Positions 1 to 15,470 of a stretch of 64,000 bases of DNA are shown in pieces. The DNA is taken from the NCBI GenBank assembly GCA_019925105.1, contig JAHGAU010000022.1, positions 558,001-622,000 on the forward strand, written 5' to 3'. Origin of the DNA: Niebla homalea (Eukaryota > Ascomycota > Lecanoromycetes > Lecanorales > Ramalinaceae). Position 1 is the first letter of the stretch. Each line of letters opens with the position of its first letter. The position numbers and the translations under genes were made by a program. The notes under the pieces are model-generated. The model made no database searches, was not told the DNA's origin, and saw nothing but the letters and a program-made list of their open reading frames with translations.

Positions 1-1477
1 CTTTAAATAAGTAAATATTAATTTTTTTAAATTATATAAAGAATCGATTTAAAGGTTAAGCTTTAATAAAACGATTTAAAGGTTATAAATAAAGTAAACC
101 TTAAAAAAACAATTATAAATCCAGTTAAAAATAGGCTTATAAAAGCTTATAGAGTTTTCATTTATTATTTACCTTTTTATTTATTAAAACCTTTAATTAA
201 AATATTTAATTTCTTACTTATTCTTTAGTATAGGGTAGGGACAAGGGCGGCGAAATGGCATTTTTGCGTATAGAAGACAAACTATAGAATGGTCGAATAT
301 TTCAAGGGTGGAGGATAACTTCGTTAAGAGCCCCTAAACCTTATCCGGTAAGTTACGTAGTTATTTTCAATAAAATAATAATAAATATCTGACGATTTAT
401 TAAAACTTATAATTAACCTTAAATAAGCCTAATTACTAAATAGGGCTGGTAAAAAGGGGTTAATAGGATTCAACGTTAAAAGGTTAAAGTGAGGATTAAA
501 TAAGGTTAATCCGAAAAATTATATAACGAAATACTTAAAGTAAAGTCCGGCGTTAAGAATAATAAAATTATATAATTAGGGCCGCTTCCCCCCGATTGGG
601 CTTAATAAGGTTATTAAGTCCTTACCGTGGACTATAATAATGATAATAAATTCCCGGCAAAGATAATAAATTAAGGATTTAAGGTATTTATTAATCCTAA
701 TTAGGTTAACGTAAGGATTTAATCGTAATATTATGGTAAATAACTGCGGGGGAAAGGTTTTTATTTAAATGAGGTTGATATTTAGGGTAAGCTAAGGTTA
801 AGTTAATTAATTATAGTTTCCTTTTCCCTTTTAAAATTAAAACGAGAAGTTTAAAAATAAATATAAATATTAAGAATTATTACCTAGCCACCAGCATTAT
901 AAAACGCCGAAATTAGCTTAATAGCTAGACTCGTATATAAAATAAAAATAAAAATATAGGGTACTTAATACCCGGAAAGAAAACACTTTAAAAAGTACTT
1001 TATAATATAGGGGAGTAATATTAACCCTATTATAATATAAATTTCATTATTCTACTTTATAATATTACCTTTATAATACGGAAACCGCTTAATAAAAGGG
1101 TTAAGGGACCCGTTTTTCCCCTTCTTTTTTAACTTTTTCTTTTATTTACCTTTATTCTTTTCTTATTTTAACTTTTTTTAATCTATATTTTACTTATTAA
1201 AACTATAAAACATAAATCCTAATAACTTTCTTAATTAAAAACCTTTACGGGTTTTAAATATAACTTATAAAGCGGTTCTTAAGGTGACCCCGATTAATTA
1301 ATATAATTTATTAAGGATAAGGCCATTTTTTATTAAGTAAAAAAGATAAAGACTTAATAAATTATTTAATAATCGGGCATCCGGTTTTTAATAATTATTA
1401 CGGAAAACGTAAAGAATATTTTACTTATTAACCTCGCTATAAATTAAAGGGTATTACCTTAAAGGACTTAATTAAAT
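1..1477 (+). mobile_element. Gypsy G2, 5' internal segment (RIP-degraded)
   Basis: Outermost element of the left nest. Read on the plus strand, this stretch aligns with the reverse complement of the 5' internal part of gypsy element G1 (about 59.75-59.0 kb). Examples are the block at 964-1080 and the stretch just before 1477, which continues without a break at 26570. Position 1 falls roughly 230 bp inside the G1-like internal region, so the 5' LTR lies outside the window. No open frame survives because nearly every CA/TG has become TA. It is interrupted at 238-954 by a SINE-like insert and after 1490 by LINE A. Identity as Ty3/gypsy rests on the reverse-transcriptase segment farther along (30408-31520). 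Confidence 0.85.
238..954 (+). mobile_element. SINE-like or truncated non-LTR insert inside G2
   Basis: A 717-bp insert that is absent from the matching place in G1. It is flanked by a 9-bp direct repeat TATAGGGTA (229-237 and 955-963), which in G1 reads TATAAAATA, as expected for a RIP-altered single target copy. The 3' end is an A-rich tail (AAAATAAAAATAAAAA-like). It is preceded by a segment resembling the 3' end of the Tad1-like LINEs of this window (CGCCGAAATTAGCTTA then TAGCTAGACTCGTA). No coding frame is visible. It could be a SINE that borrows the LINE 3' tail, or a 5'-truncated copy of a related LINE family. The first ~110 bp are less AT-rich than the rest. Confidence 0.6.
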
Positions 1478-1526
1478 ATATTCTTTACTTGAGATAATAT
1501 TTATTAAGACCGGCTGAATTAGGGAG

Positions 1527-1715
1527 ATGGCGACGAACAACGGGACCCCAGAGGTCAGAAACGATATACGCGTATATAACTTAAGTAATAGTAAGGACAA
1601 TACCTTAAATACGATAAGCGGAAGCGGAATAATAATAATAGAGAAGAAGGGTAAACGGCCTAAGTTAATAAAAACGATAATAAATTATATAAATAACGTA
1701 ATAAATACGAGATAA
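1527..1715 (+). pseudogene. LINE A ORF1 remnant
   Basis: Start of the LINE ORF1. The first residues MATNNGTPEVRND recur at 17472 (D). A variant, MATNKGTPEVQND-like, begins at 7112 (B) and at 15460 on the minus strand (C). The reading frame stops after 62 codons because of RIP-made stop codons. The conserved N-terminus fixes the start; the rest is unreadable. This is a transposon fragment, not a host gene. Confidence 0.85.
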
Positions 1716-4700
1716 AAAGGCCTTAAATTAAATAGGAGCTTATAATTAATAAAATATATATAAAAGAATACGTATAACGCGTAAAAATATTATTATTAAA
1801 GGTAATAAATAAAAGGTAAAAAGGATAAAGACGGTACGTAGGGATAAATAAAAGGTAAATAAAGGCGTAAAAAACTTTATTAAGTATATATAAATTAAAA
1901 GAAACTAAAGGAAAATAAAGAAATACCAGGTAAATAAGAATAAATTATAAAAAGAAATAATTATTAAATATATAAGGGAAAAGCAATAAAAAAGGAAACG
2001 GTAAGGGTATTAAAAGGCCTTTTTATAATTGTATAAAAGGATATTACGTTAAAGATTTAACCGATACTATAAATCGGGTTACGGAAAATAAAAGACTTTT
2101 ACGTAAATACGGAAAGAAATTTAAGGGAATTAAAAAGGTTACGTAAAGCTTAAAAAACGGTAATAAAAGTATTAACGGATAAAGGCAAAAGGAGATAAAA
2201 AGGATATATATAAAGTAAAAAAGTAACGGGGAGGCTTTAAAGAAGGGAACGGGGATAAATTAAATAATAAAAACCATAAGGATAACGTTAGCGTTAATAA
2301 TAAAGGAAATAAAAACGAAAAAGAAAACGGCGGCGTTAAAGAAAATAAAGATAATAACCGTATAATTATTAAATAAAGAAGAAAGGAATAAAATAATAAA
2401 AATAAACCCATTATAATTAATAAAAGCGTTTAAAATAATAAAAAAGCCGTTAATAAAATAAATTATTACGGTACGTAAATTATAAAGTAAAAATATTTTC
2501 CTTAATATAACCTTATTAAAGGCAAAGGAGGGATTAAAGAAGTTAAAGGGATAAGCCGGTAAAAAAAGATATAAAACGGTAAAAATATTAAAATAATTTT
2601 TTATTATTACGGTAAACGGGATATACTTAATAAGATTTACGGAAAAGGAAAAGGAAATTATTTTAAAGCGGATAAAGAAAAAAATATAGTTTTTTACTTT
2701 AAATTAAAAATCATTAATTATAGTCTCCCTTTATAATAAAAAGGTTAAACGTTTTTAATTATATAAAGAGATATTTTATGGTTATTTTAAGCGTAATATT
2801 AATAAAAATATATAATAATATTTTTAATAAAAAAATAATAAAAAGTAAATCCCTTAAATTAATAAGACCTAAAATTAAGTAGCAGATATTTATTAATACT
2901 TTAAATATTAAGGGTACGGGTATATTATTATAAGGTACCTTAATAGTACGAAATATACAATATATATTAAAAGATATAATACGTATAAATACGTTAATTT
3001 AATAATAAAAAGCTTAACGAAAAATATATTAAAATACACGGTATATAATAATAATAATTACTTGGCGTAAGATTTACGGTATATAATAAAAATGAAAGAA
3101 ACTTAATATAAAAAAATTAAGATAACGGTTAAAATTTAATACTATAACTTATATAAATTTAAATTAATAAAATAATTAAAGATAATCTTAAAATATAAAC
3201 GGAGTTTATTAAATAAGGAAGGATAAAATACGGTAATTAATAACGTAAAAAAGAAAAAGCTTATAATAATATTAACCTTTAAGGTTAATTACCCGACCAG
3301 GATTATTATTATAATAAAAAGATTAAAATAAATAATACTTAACCTTAAGGAAAAACTATTTATATAAATAAAAGTTAATAAAAAGAGCTTAACGGACGTT
3401 AATATTTAATATACTTACGCTTTTAAGGGTAATATAATATAACGTATATAAAGAAGTAATTAAAACTATAATATTAATATTTAAATCTAAAAAAATAAAA
3501 AATATTAATATTATAGCGATATAAAAACCGTTATATAGTCTATATATTTACTTTTTAATTAACCTGAAAGATAATTTTTATTTAACCTTTAAAGGTAATA
3601 AAACGATATAAATATATTTCTTTATTAATAAAAGGTTAAATATAAATAATTAAAATGTTATTTTTTACGGAAAGAATTTATATATGCTCCGGATTATATA
3701 AGAAAAGGATATTAAGGGTAACTTAAATATTTATAATACGTATAATCCGTTACCGATTAATAAGAAAAAACCTTTTATAATCCCGTTACTTAAGGATATT
3801 ATAGTTATATTTAATAAATATTTTTTAATAAAAGACTTTAATCTTTATTATACTTAATAAAACGAAAAAGGTTATATAATTAATTATATTAAATTTAAGG
3901 AACTATTAATAATTATTATACGGTTTAATTTTATACTATTAACGCCGAAAAAAAGTTATTATATAAAAAAGTTATAAACTTAAAATTACAATTAACTTAA
4001 TATTTAACTCAGAAAATATTATTAATTTAATTATAATATATAGACCTTAAAAGGACTTAAAATACGGTTCAGATTACGTCCCGATATAGATAACTTTAAA
4101 TTAATCCGTTAATACAATTCCGTTTTTACCATTTAAATAAACGTAAAAAATAATTAAGGAAGTTAAGGTATTTATAAAAATAATAAAAATAATATCTTAA
4201 TTAATAAAGTTCTTCCGGCTTAATAATAAGGAATAAATTAACCGTTTTATAAAGCGGGTAATAAAAACTTTAAATAAAATAATTAACGTAATAATCTTAA
4301 TAATAAAGCTATTTAAAAAAGTTAAAATTTATTAAAATAAAAAATATATAAAAGCGATTATAAAAGTAAAAACGCTTATAAAGTAAATTATTAAATATAA
4401 AAATTAAAAAACGCTTTAACGGTTAAAAAAAGCTTAAAAGGAAAAGGAAAGAATTATTTAAAAAATTAAATAAAAATACTTTTAAATTATAATATATAAT
4501 TCGGCGGTTTCCCCTTATAATATTTAAAAGTTAATAAAATACAGTAAAGAATAAAATAAGAAATTTAAATTTATTTTTAAGTTTTTATCTTTAAAAAGAT
4601 TAAACGGTATAGTAACGGATATTTTTAATAATAAAATTAAAACTCTTAGAAAAACGTTCTTTCCCCGTTACCGGAAGTTAATTTAATAGATATTAACGGT

Positions 4701-7700
4701 ACTATATATTTTAAATTAATAATAATAAGTAAAATAATAACCTAAAAAATAATAATTAAAACGATTAATAAATTAAAGAAAAATAAGGCCCTTAAACTTA
4801 ACGGTATATTAAATAAATTCTTATTTATAATAATATTATTATTTAAAGAAATCTTTATTTATTTATTTTAAACTTACTTTAATATAAGATATTATCCCCG
4901 TAAATTTAAGGAAGTTAAGATAATTATCCTTAAGAAACTGGTTAAGTTAAATTACTTAAAAGTAAAGTCGTATAAATTTATAATATTCCTTTATACGTTA
5001 AGGAAGGCTTTAAAGACGGTAATCGTAAAAAGCCTAAATAATTACGTAAAAAAGTATAAACTGCTTTTTAATTAATAAATAAGGGTAAAAAAAAGGATAA
5101 TTAATAAAGACGGCTTTTAAAGGCTTAATCGATAATATATATATAAAATAAAACTATAAAAAGAAGTACGTTATAAGTCTTTTTTTTAAATATTATAAAG
5201 ATATTTAATAAAATAAACCATTAAAGGTTATTATATAATTTACGGAAAAAAAGGGTTTTATTTTTTTTTATAAATTAAATAGAAAGTTTTTTAAATAATT
5301 AAATAACGTTAATTAATTTAAAATAGAAAATAAATATAATAAAGCTTATAATAATAAGGATTCCTTAAAAGTTATTTATCTCCTTAATTTTATTTTTATT
5401 TTTTAACGGCTTATTTATTAAAAACTTAATAAAATTAAAATAAAAGGTTTAAATAAAAAGCTTTATTAACGATATTTACCTTTTAATTTATAATACGTTT
5501 ACTTATATAAATTATTTAAAGCTAAAATAAACTTATAAAGTCTATTTATAATAAATAAAAATATATAAGATTTAATTCGCCTTATATAAGTATAAACTTA
5601 TTTATATAATAAAAAGCTTAAAGTTATATAATATAATAATTATAATAAACTTAAATAATATAATAATAAAACCAAAAGTTAATATTAAGGTATTTAATTT
5701 ATAAATTAATAAGAAATTGGATTAAAAGGATTATATAAAAAAGGTTTAAAAGAAAATAATTTTATAAGAAAGGGGCCTTATTTACTTTATAACGTTAACG
5801 TAAAAAGTTATTTTATAGAAAGTTAAAACCGTTTATTAAACGGTTATAAAGCTTATAATAACGTATATAATAGTTATTTAATATATATTTAAAGGTATAC
5901 TTAAATATAAAAAAAAGCCCGTCCGGTAATTATAAAAGGTGTTAAACCAATATTTAAAAGTAATAAATAAAATATATAAAATAACTCTTATCCCGGTATT
6001 AAAATCCGAGGTTTTTATATTATTAATAAAGTTAACCTTTAATTGAATAATTGCTTAAACGAAGCTTAAAAAAGATATAAACTTAATTATATTAATAAAA
6101 AACGAACGTATTTACTAGAATTATAAAAAATTACGGATAAAAAGGTATAGAGAAACAGTACCTATTTTTTTTTATAAAAGTTAAATTAAAGTAAGTTAAA
6201 AAAGAAATCGATTTAACTTACGTTTAAAAAGTTAACATAAGAATATATAGATTCTTATTTAAAGTAAGAACGGCGGAGGAAAAGAAAATCATAAAGATAA
6301 AGTTAACGGTGATTACTTTATAAACTATAAAAAGGTAAATAAAGTATTAATATAAATATAAAGAATTAATCCCTTAAAAGTAACAATACCCGGCTTTAAA
6401 TAACGATAAAATTATTAATAAATATCTCCGGTATTACGGAATTATAAAAAAAATAATAACGCGTTAATAATTTAACTCCGGATAAATAAAAATAACTTAA
6501 CTTACTTCCTTTTTATTATATACGCCGGTAACCGGATTAATATTAATTATAAATATAAATAATGGAAGTAAAACGTTATATATATATTAATTTTTTATTT
6601 ATTATTTAAGGAGTTTAAATTAAAATTAATTAAAAAAATAAAGATTAATAATTATCGTTAAATACTTATTAATAAAAAAAATATTAAAGCGGCTATTAAA
6701 TTTATAATAATTACGGGCTTATTATTATAATTTAATTTAATGAAAAAAATAAATAAAATAATTAAAGATTTAATTAAAAAATTTCGCCGTTAATTTAAGG
6801 GTAAAAAGCAGCGGCAGGAAAACTATATTTAATAAGGGATTAAAAGGACTATAAATACCGGAACGGTATAAAAAACGATACTATATCGGTCGGTAAAGTT
6901 ATATAAATAAGGTAATAATAATATATATATTAATAAGGATATTTAATAATATAATCAGAATTTTAAAATTTTAATATTAAATAGACCCGTAAAGTAACGG
7001 AAGAATAATAAGTTTAAAGGTAACTTTTAAGTGGATTCAGTTATAGTATTATAAGTTTTCTTAAAAAAACGTATAAATAAATTCTTACTCGAATTAAGGG
7101 AATATCGAGGGATGGCGACGAACAAAGGGACCCCAGAGGTCCAAAACGATACGTATACGCATAGTTTTAATAACAGTAAGAGAAGTATATTAAGTATAAT
7201 AAGTAGAAGTAATATAATAGTTAAGAATAAAATAATAAACGGGTAAGTAACCTATATTAACGGAAACGACGATAACGCGTACGGGTAATATAATAATAAT
7301 AAGCCGGATAACGCTTAAAATAAGTAAGGGAATTAAGGTTAATAAAATATACGTATTAAAATATATAAAACGCGTAATAATAATACGGAAATAATAGGTA
7401 AATAAAGGGGTAAGAAGGCCGGTATAATATTAACGATAAGGGGTATAAGCGGAAGGAAAAAATAAAAAGACTATAACGAAAGTATTATTAAAAATATATA
7501 AAGGGGAAATAAAGTTAATAAAAAGGATAAAACTTTAAGGGATTAAAGGTAAAAAGCGGAAACGGTATATCGCCTAATAAATAAAGGCGAAAAAACGGTA
7601 AAGGAAACGGTAAAGGTTTTAAAAGGACTTTTTACGGTAAAATAAAAGGATATTACGTTAAAGATTTAACCGATATTACGGATTAAGCTATAAAGCGTAA

Positions 7701-9671
7701 GAGACTTTTACGTAAAAATAGGGGTAAAATTAAAAGAAGCGGAACGGCTATGGGGCTTTTAAGGGGCGGTAGTAAGGGCGTTAATAAAGGATAAAGACGG
7801 CGGTTTAAGGTTAAATATATAAAGTAAAGGTATGAAAATAGCGGCCTTTTAAATAAGAAAGAGCTAGGTAATAAAAATAATAAAAAAAGTACCCGTAATA
7901 AAGAATAAGGGGATAACGGAAAAAAAGGCGGTTACATTAAGGAAAATAAGGATAATAACGGTTTATTTATTTAATAATAAGGAAAGGAATATAATAATAA
8001 AAGTAAACCTATTATAATTAATAAAGGCTTTTAAAATAACGACGGAATTATTAATAAAATAAATTATTACGGTATATAAGTTATAAAGTAAAAATATCTT
8101 CCTTAATATAACGTCTTTAAAAACGAAGGAAAACTTAAAGAAATTTAAAACTTAAGTTAATAAAAGAAAATATAAATCGGTTAAGGTTTTAAGGCAATCG
8201 TTTACCGTTATAATAAATAAAATATATTTATTACGTTTTAAAAAAGCCGAGAAAAAGGTTATATTAAAAAATATAAAAAGGAGAATACGGTTCTTTACTT
8301 AAAACTTAAAATTATTAATTATAGGCTTCCGTTAATAATAAAAAGACTTAACTCCTTAAAACGTATAAAGAAATACTTTATTATTATATTAAGCGTAACG
8401 TTAATAAAAAATATATAATAACGTTTTAAATAAAAAGATTATTAAAGGAGGATCTTTTAAGATAACTTAATTATAAGATAAGGCGGTTAATATTTATTAA
8501 TATTTTAAGTATTAAGATTATAAATATATTATTATAAAGTATTTTAATATTATAAAATATATAGTTTATATTAAAGGTTACGATACCTATAAGTATATAA
8601 AGTTAATAATTAAAAGGCTTATAAAGGGTACGCTTAAATATATTGCGTATAATAAAGAAGAATATTTAATATAAGATTTTAAATATATAATAAAAGTTAA
8701 AGAAATTAAATATAAAAAGACTTAGATAACCGTGAAAATTTAACGGTATAACGCGTATAAAACTAGTTTAATAAGTTAATTAAAAATAGCCTTAAGACGT
8801 AAGCTTAATTAGTTAAATAATAAAAAATAAATAATAATAAAAAAAGAAAGCTCTTTATAATCTTAACCTTAAAGGCCGGCCGTTTTACGTCTTTAATAGT
8901 AATTAAGAAAATATTAAAATAAAAAACGCTTAATTTTAATAGGAAGTTTATAATTTAAATAAATATAAAAGAAGGAGCCTTTATAAAGGTTAATATATAA
9001 TATATTAACGTTTTTAAGAATAATATAATATAATATCCGTAATAAAAGAATTAAAGCCGTAATATTAATATTTAAATTTAAAAAAAGTTAAAAATATTAA
9101 TATTATAGCAATATAAAAATTACCGTATAACCTATATATATATTTATTTATTAACCCGGAAGAAAAGTTTTACTTAACCTTTAAAGGAAATAAGATAATT
9201 AAAATATACTTTTTATAAATAAATGGTTTAACGTAAATAGTTAAAATATTACTTATTATAATAAAAACCTTTATATACTCCGTATTATAAAAAAGGGGAC
9301 TTAAAGGGCGACCTTAATATTTATAATACGTATAACCCGCTATTAATTAATAAAGAAGGACTTTCTATAATACCGTTACTTAAAAAGGTCTTAATTACTT
9401 TAAATAAATATATATTATTTAAAAACTTTAACCTATATTACTATATATAAAATGAAAAAAGGCGTATAATAATAAACTACGTTAAATTAGATAATTTATT
9501 AATAATTACCGTTTAAATTAACCTTTTATTATTAATATTATAAGGGATTATTACGTAAGAAAGTTATAGGTTTAAAATAACGATTAATTTAACTTTTAAT
9601 ACGGAAAAAATTACCGGCGCGGTCGTAATATATAAGTTATAAAAGGACTTAAAATATAACTTAAATTATAT

Positions 9672-12600
9672 TGATTGATTGATTGATTTATATTACGGGT
9701 TTAGTTAAGCTAATTCCGGCGTTCCTTAATACGCAGCCTTTTAGCTTTATTGGTAACCGTAAAAACCTGATACTTATAACGTTAGGGTAAAACCGGCGTT
9801 TATTAGGCCTCTACCTTTTATCCTTTAAGGTAAAGGATATTAACGGCCGTTTAAAAAGTAATAATTTATTTATATACTTTTTATATTTTAACTCCCTTAA
9901 GAAAATCTATAATATTACGATTATATTCTTATAAAGGTTATTTTTAAGCTTATTACTCTTCCGCTCCTTTATATATTTATATTATTTTAACCTTATATAA
10001 TATTTTTAAATATTTTTATTAATACTTATATACTTAATATATACCCTTCTTATATTATTATTACCGTTAACTTTTTTAAAGACTTTTAATAAGCGTTTAT
10101 TATTATATTTTTACGGCTATAGAAGATGTTTTCCGGTTTATATAATTAACGTAATTAATTTCCGCTCCTTTTTTTCATCTTTAATTAATAACGGGCCTTT
10201 TTTATAAAGTTTTTAATAATTTTATTTATCTTTATAGTAAGGTTAAATTATAATAATAATCCAATAAATATTATAAACTTAATAGTTACTTAAATGTTTT
10301 ACTTTATAAATAATATTTAACGGTAATTATAAGTATTAATTTTTACGATAAATTTTAATTTAATTTCCGTAAATAAGGGATAAAAAATAAGAACGTATAT
10401 AACGTTTTATTTCCTTTATTTATACTTATATCCAGCGTTTATCCGACCTTCAATATATATAATAAATAGGAAGTAAATTAAACCGTTTTTACTTATCCGG
10501 AGTTAAATCGTTAATATATTATTACTTTTTTTATAATATTATAACGGTAAAGATACTTATTAATAATCTTTTTATTATTAAGAGTTAAATAATAATAACC
10601 TTAAGGTATAAAATCCTTATATTTCCGTTAATATTTAATTTACTTTATCGTAACTTATAAGGTAATCGTTATAGTTTTTATTTTTTAAATCCTTTTAATC
10701 TCGGTTTTTCTTATGCTTAACGGGAATTTATACCCGTTTAAGTTAACCTCCGGAATACCGGTGAAATTAACCTTCTTCTTAACTTATTTTTATTTTATCT
10801 TAATAAGAGGGGAGATAGGTATCTTTAATTTATTTTTTTTAACTTTAAGCTTATTAAGATTCTGGCGGATCCGCCTATTTTTTATTATTATAATTAGGTA
10901 TATATATTTCTTTAATTTTATTTAAGTAATTATTTAATTTAACGAAATTTCAATTAACGGTATAAAAACCTTAAACTTTAATACCGGGATAAAAGTTATT
11001 TTATAAGTACCGTTAATTATTTTTAAATACCGATTTTAAACTTTCTATAATATTTAAATAAACTTTTTCTTATATCTTAAAGTATCCTTAAGTATATATT
11101 AAATAATTATAACGTATATTATAGCTAGCTTTATTATAGCTTAATAAATAGTCCGGGCCTTTTATAATATAACTCTTTATATTAATACGGCGAGATAAAT
11201 AAGGCCCTTTTCCTATGAAATTATTTTCTTTTAAATTTTTTTATATAATCCTTTTAATTAAGCTTTTTATTTACTTAAAGGTTAAGGACTTTAATATTAA
11301 TATTTAACTTTACCGTAACTTTATTTAAATTTACTATAATTATTATATTATATAACCTCGGGCTTTTAATTATATAAATAAGCTTATACTTATATAGCGT
11401 AAATTAAGCCCTATAAGTTCTTATTTACTAAAGATAAACTTTATAAGCTTATTTTAATTCCAGATAGTTTATTTATATAAAGGTATTATAAATTAAAAAG
11501 TAAACGTCGTTAATAAAGTTTTTAACTTAAACCTTCTATTTTAACTTAATAAGCTCTTCGATTAAAGGACTATTAAAGAATAAAAATAATATAAAAAAAA
11601 TAAACGATCCTTAAGGAATCCCCGTTATAATAGGCTTTATTAAACTTATTTTTTATTTTAAGTTAATCAATATAGCTTAATTATTTAAGAAACTCTTTAT
11701 TTACTTAATTAAGAAGGGTAATATCCTTTTTTTCTTTAAGTTATATAATAACCTTTAATAATTTATTTTATTAAAGGTATTTATAATATTAAGAGAAAGA
11801 AGACTTATAATATACTTCTTCCCGTAACTTTATACCGTATATATATCGTCGATTAATCCTTTAAGGGTTATTTCTATTAATTTACTTTTCTTTATTCCCA
11901 TTTATTAATTAAGGAAAAGTCCGTAATTTTCTATATAATCGCTAAGGATCTTTATTATTACCGTTTTTAAGGCTTTCCCCAGCGTATATAAGAATATAAT
12001 AAATTAATAAGACTTTACCTTAAAGTAATCCGGCTTAATAAGCTTTTTAAGGATAATTGTTTTTACCTCTTTAAACTTACGTAAGTAATAGTTAACGTTA
12101 AAGCATATTTAAAAAAGGTAAGTAAAGATTTTTTTAAACGGTAAAATTGTTATTATTAAAAATTTATTAAGAATCTTATTTAATTTTAAGGCTTTATCCT
12201 TTTTCAGTTTATTAATTACCTTAATTATTATATCTTATATTATTATTTTATTTATTAATACGGGATCGGGGTACGTAACGCTATCGATATCGTTTAAGTT
12301 AATTTTTAATAAAAAAAGGAAAAATATTCCTTTAAGGGCTTCGATTTTACCGTTAAAGGTATTAATTAATATGTTATCGGGTCTCTTAAGGGGCGGGAAT
12401 TTAAAAATAAACTTTAATTTCCTATTTTATTCTTTATTATATTTTATTAACTTTTAAATATTATGAAATAAGACCGTTAAGTTATATATTATAGACTAAA
12501 AGTATATTTATTTAACTTTCTTAATAATCCTCTCCTTTTCTTCTTAAATAACCTTTAATTAATTAAGTATTTCTTAATTTTTATACTTAAAAGCTTATTT

Positions 12601-15470
12601 AATTAGTTTTTTCATTTTTATAGTTACGGTTATATACTTTTTATTTTAATAGGTTTTAACTTTTTAAGAAAATTTTATTATTAAAATAATTTTATTAATT
12701 ATTTTATTTAATACCTTTATTATTCGCTTTATAAAGAGGTTAATCCGGTCTTTATTATTTAATTAAGGGAGGTCCGTAAATAATATTATTATCTCTTTTA
12801 CTTTTATATGAACCTTTATTTCCTTAACCGTTTTTTATGCCTTTTTTATTGGTAATAATAAGGTTATATTAATAATTTAATTTAAAGTTATTTATATCGG
12901 TATATAATCTGAGTTATATTTTAAGTCTTTTTATAACTTATATATTATAATTACGCCGGTAATCTTTTCCGTATTAAAGATTAAATTAATTATTATTTTA
13001 AATTTATAACTCTTTTACGTAATAATTTTTTATAATATTAATAATAAAAAATTAATTTAAGCAATAATTATTAATAGGTTATCCGATTTAACGTAATTTA
13101 TTATATACCCTTTTTTATTTTATATATAATAATATAAGTTAAAGTCTTTAAATAATATATATTTACTTAAAGTAATTAAAACCTTTTTAAGTAACGGTAT
13201 TATAAAAGGTTTTTCTTTATTAACCGGTAACGGGTTATATACGTTATAAATATTAAGGTTGCTTTTTAAGTTCCTTTTTTTTATAATATAGAATATATAA
13301 AGGTTTTTATTATAATAAGTAATATCCTAATTATTTACGTTAAATTACTTATTTATAAAGAAATATATTTTAATTATCTTATCTTCCTTAAAGGTTAAAT
13401 AAAACTCCTTTTCCGGGTTAATAAATAAATATATATATGGGTTATACGGTAATTTTTATATTATTATAATATTAACGTTTTTAACTTTTTAAATTTAAAT
13501 ATTAATATTATTATTTTAATTCTTTTATTACGGACGTTATATTATATTACTTTTAAAAACGTTAATATATTATATATTAACCTTTATAAAACCTCTTTCT
13601 TTTATATTTATTTAAGTTACGGACTTTTTATTAAAGTTAAACGTTTTTTAATTTAATACCTTCTTAATTATTATTAAAAACATAGGACGGTTAACCCTTA
13701 AGGTTAAGATCGTAAAAAACTTTCTCTTTTTTACCGTTATTTACCTTTTATTATTTAATTAATTAAACTTACGTTTTAAGGTTATTTTTAATTAATTTAT
13801 TAAATTAATTTTATACGTATTATATTATTGGATTTTCGCGGTTATCCGGATTTCCTTACGTTTAGTTTCTTTAATTTTTACTATATATTTAGAATCTTAT
13901 ATTAAATATTTTTCCTTATTATATACGGCGTATTTAAACGTACCCTTTATAAGCCCCTTAATTATTAACTTTATATATTTATAAGTATCGTAATTTTTAA
14001 TATAAATTATATATTTTATAATATTAAAGTATTTTATAATAATATATTTATAATTTTAATACTTAAAATATTAATAAATATTAACCGTTTTATCTTATAA
14101 CCGAGTTATTTTAAGAAATCCCTTTTTAATAATCTTTTTATTTAAAATATTATTATATATCTTTATTAACGTTACGTTTAATATAATAATAAAGTACCTC
14201 TTTATACGTTTTAAGGAGTTAAGTCTTTTTATTACCGGCGGAAGCTTATAGTTAATAATTTTAAGCCTTAAATAAAAAATTATATTTTTTTTTTTATACT
14301 TTTTAACGTAATTTCTTTTTTAGTTTCTTTAAAACGTAATAAATATATTTTATCCATTATAACGGTAAATAATTACCTTAAAACCTTAATTAATTTATAC
14401 TTTCCCTTATTAATTTAAGCCTTAAATCTTTTTAGGTTTTCTTTCATTTTTAAAGATATTATATTAAAAAGGATATCCTTACTTTATAATTTACGTATTA
14501 TAATAATTTATTTTATTAATAATTCTATTATTATTTTAAAAGCCTTTATTAACTATAACGGGTTTACTTTTACCGTTATATTCCTTTCTTTATTATTAAA
14601 TAAATAGATTATTATTATTCTCTTTTTTTTTTAATATAATTATCCTTTCTTCCGTTATTCTTTTATTCTTTATTATAGGTACCCCTTTATTACCCTTATC
14701 GCTTAACTTTTTTTTTTATTTAAGGGGCCGTTACTTTTATACTTTTATTTTATATACTTAACTTTAAACCGCCGTTTTTATTTTTTATTAATATTTTTAT
14801 TACCGCCTTTTAAAAGCCTTATAACCGCTTTATTTCCTTTAATTTTACCCTTATTTTTATATAAAAGTCTTTTATGCCTTTTAATTTAATTTATAGTATC
14901 GGTTAAGTCTTTAACGTAATATCCTTTTACTTTATTATAAGGAGTTTTTTTAAAGCCTTTATTATTTCCTTTATTATCCTTTTACCCTTATTTACCGGGC
15001 AACGTACCGTCTCCGTTTTTTATTTTTAATTCCTTAAGGTTTTATCCTCCTTATTAACCTTATTTCCCCTTTATATACCCTTAATAATACTTTTATCGCG
15101 GTCTTCTTGCCCCTTCTTTCCGCCCGTATCCTTCACCGTTAATACCGTACCGGCCTTTTTACCCCCTTATTTACTTATTATCTCCGTATTATTATTATAC
15201 GTTTTATACGCTTTAATACGCGTATTTTATTAATTTTAATTCCCTTATTTATTTTAAGTATTATCCGGCTTATTATTATTATATTATTTATATACGTTAT
15301 TACCATTTCTATTAATATAGGCCGCTTATCCGTTTATTATTTTATTCTTAATTATTACGTTACTTTTACTTATCGTACTTAATATACTTCTTTTACTATT
15401 ATTAAAGCTATATATATACGCATCGTTTTGGACCTCTAGGGCCCCTTTGTTCGTCGCCATCAAGTTCTAT
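9672..15470 (-). mobile_element. Tad1-like LINE C, full length, nested in B
   Basis: Complete 5799-bp element on the minus strand with perfect 13-bp TSD ACTTAAATTATAT (9659-9671 and 15471-15483). The 3' tail is the (TGAT)n run at the left end. The ORF1 ATG is at 15460 reading leftward. The RT motif VINKLKKDKALKLNKI is readable at 12172-12219 (minus). Unusually, some patches stay readable, for example a 70-codon stretch of opposite-strand sequence at 10713-10925. That stretch is a shadow, not a gene. Heavily RIP-mutated. Confidence 0.95.

Noticed and set aside
2172..2411. 79-codon hydrophobic frame on the minus strand
   Set aside because: Antisense of RIPed LINE A; Leu/Phe/Ser-rich composition is what AT-rich DNA gives by chance.
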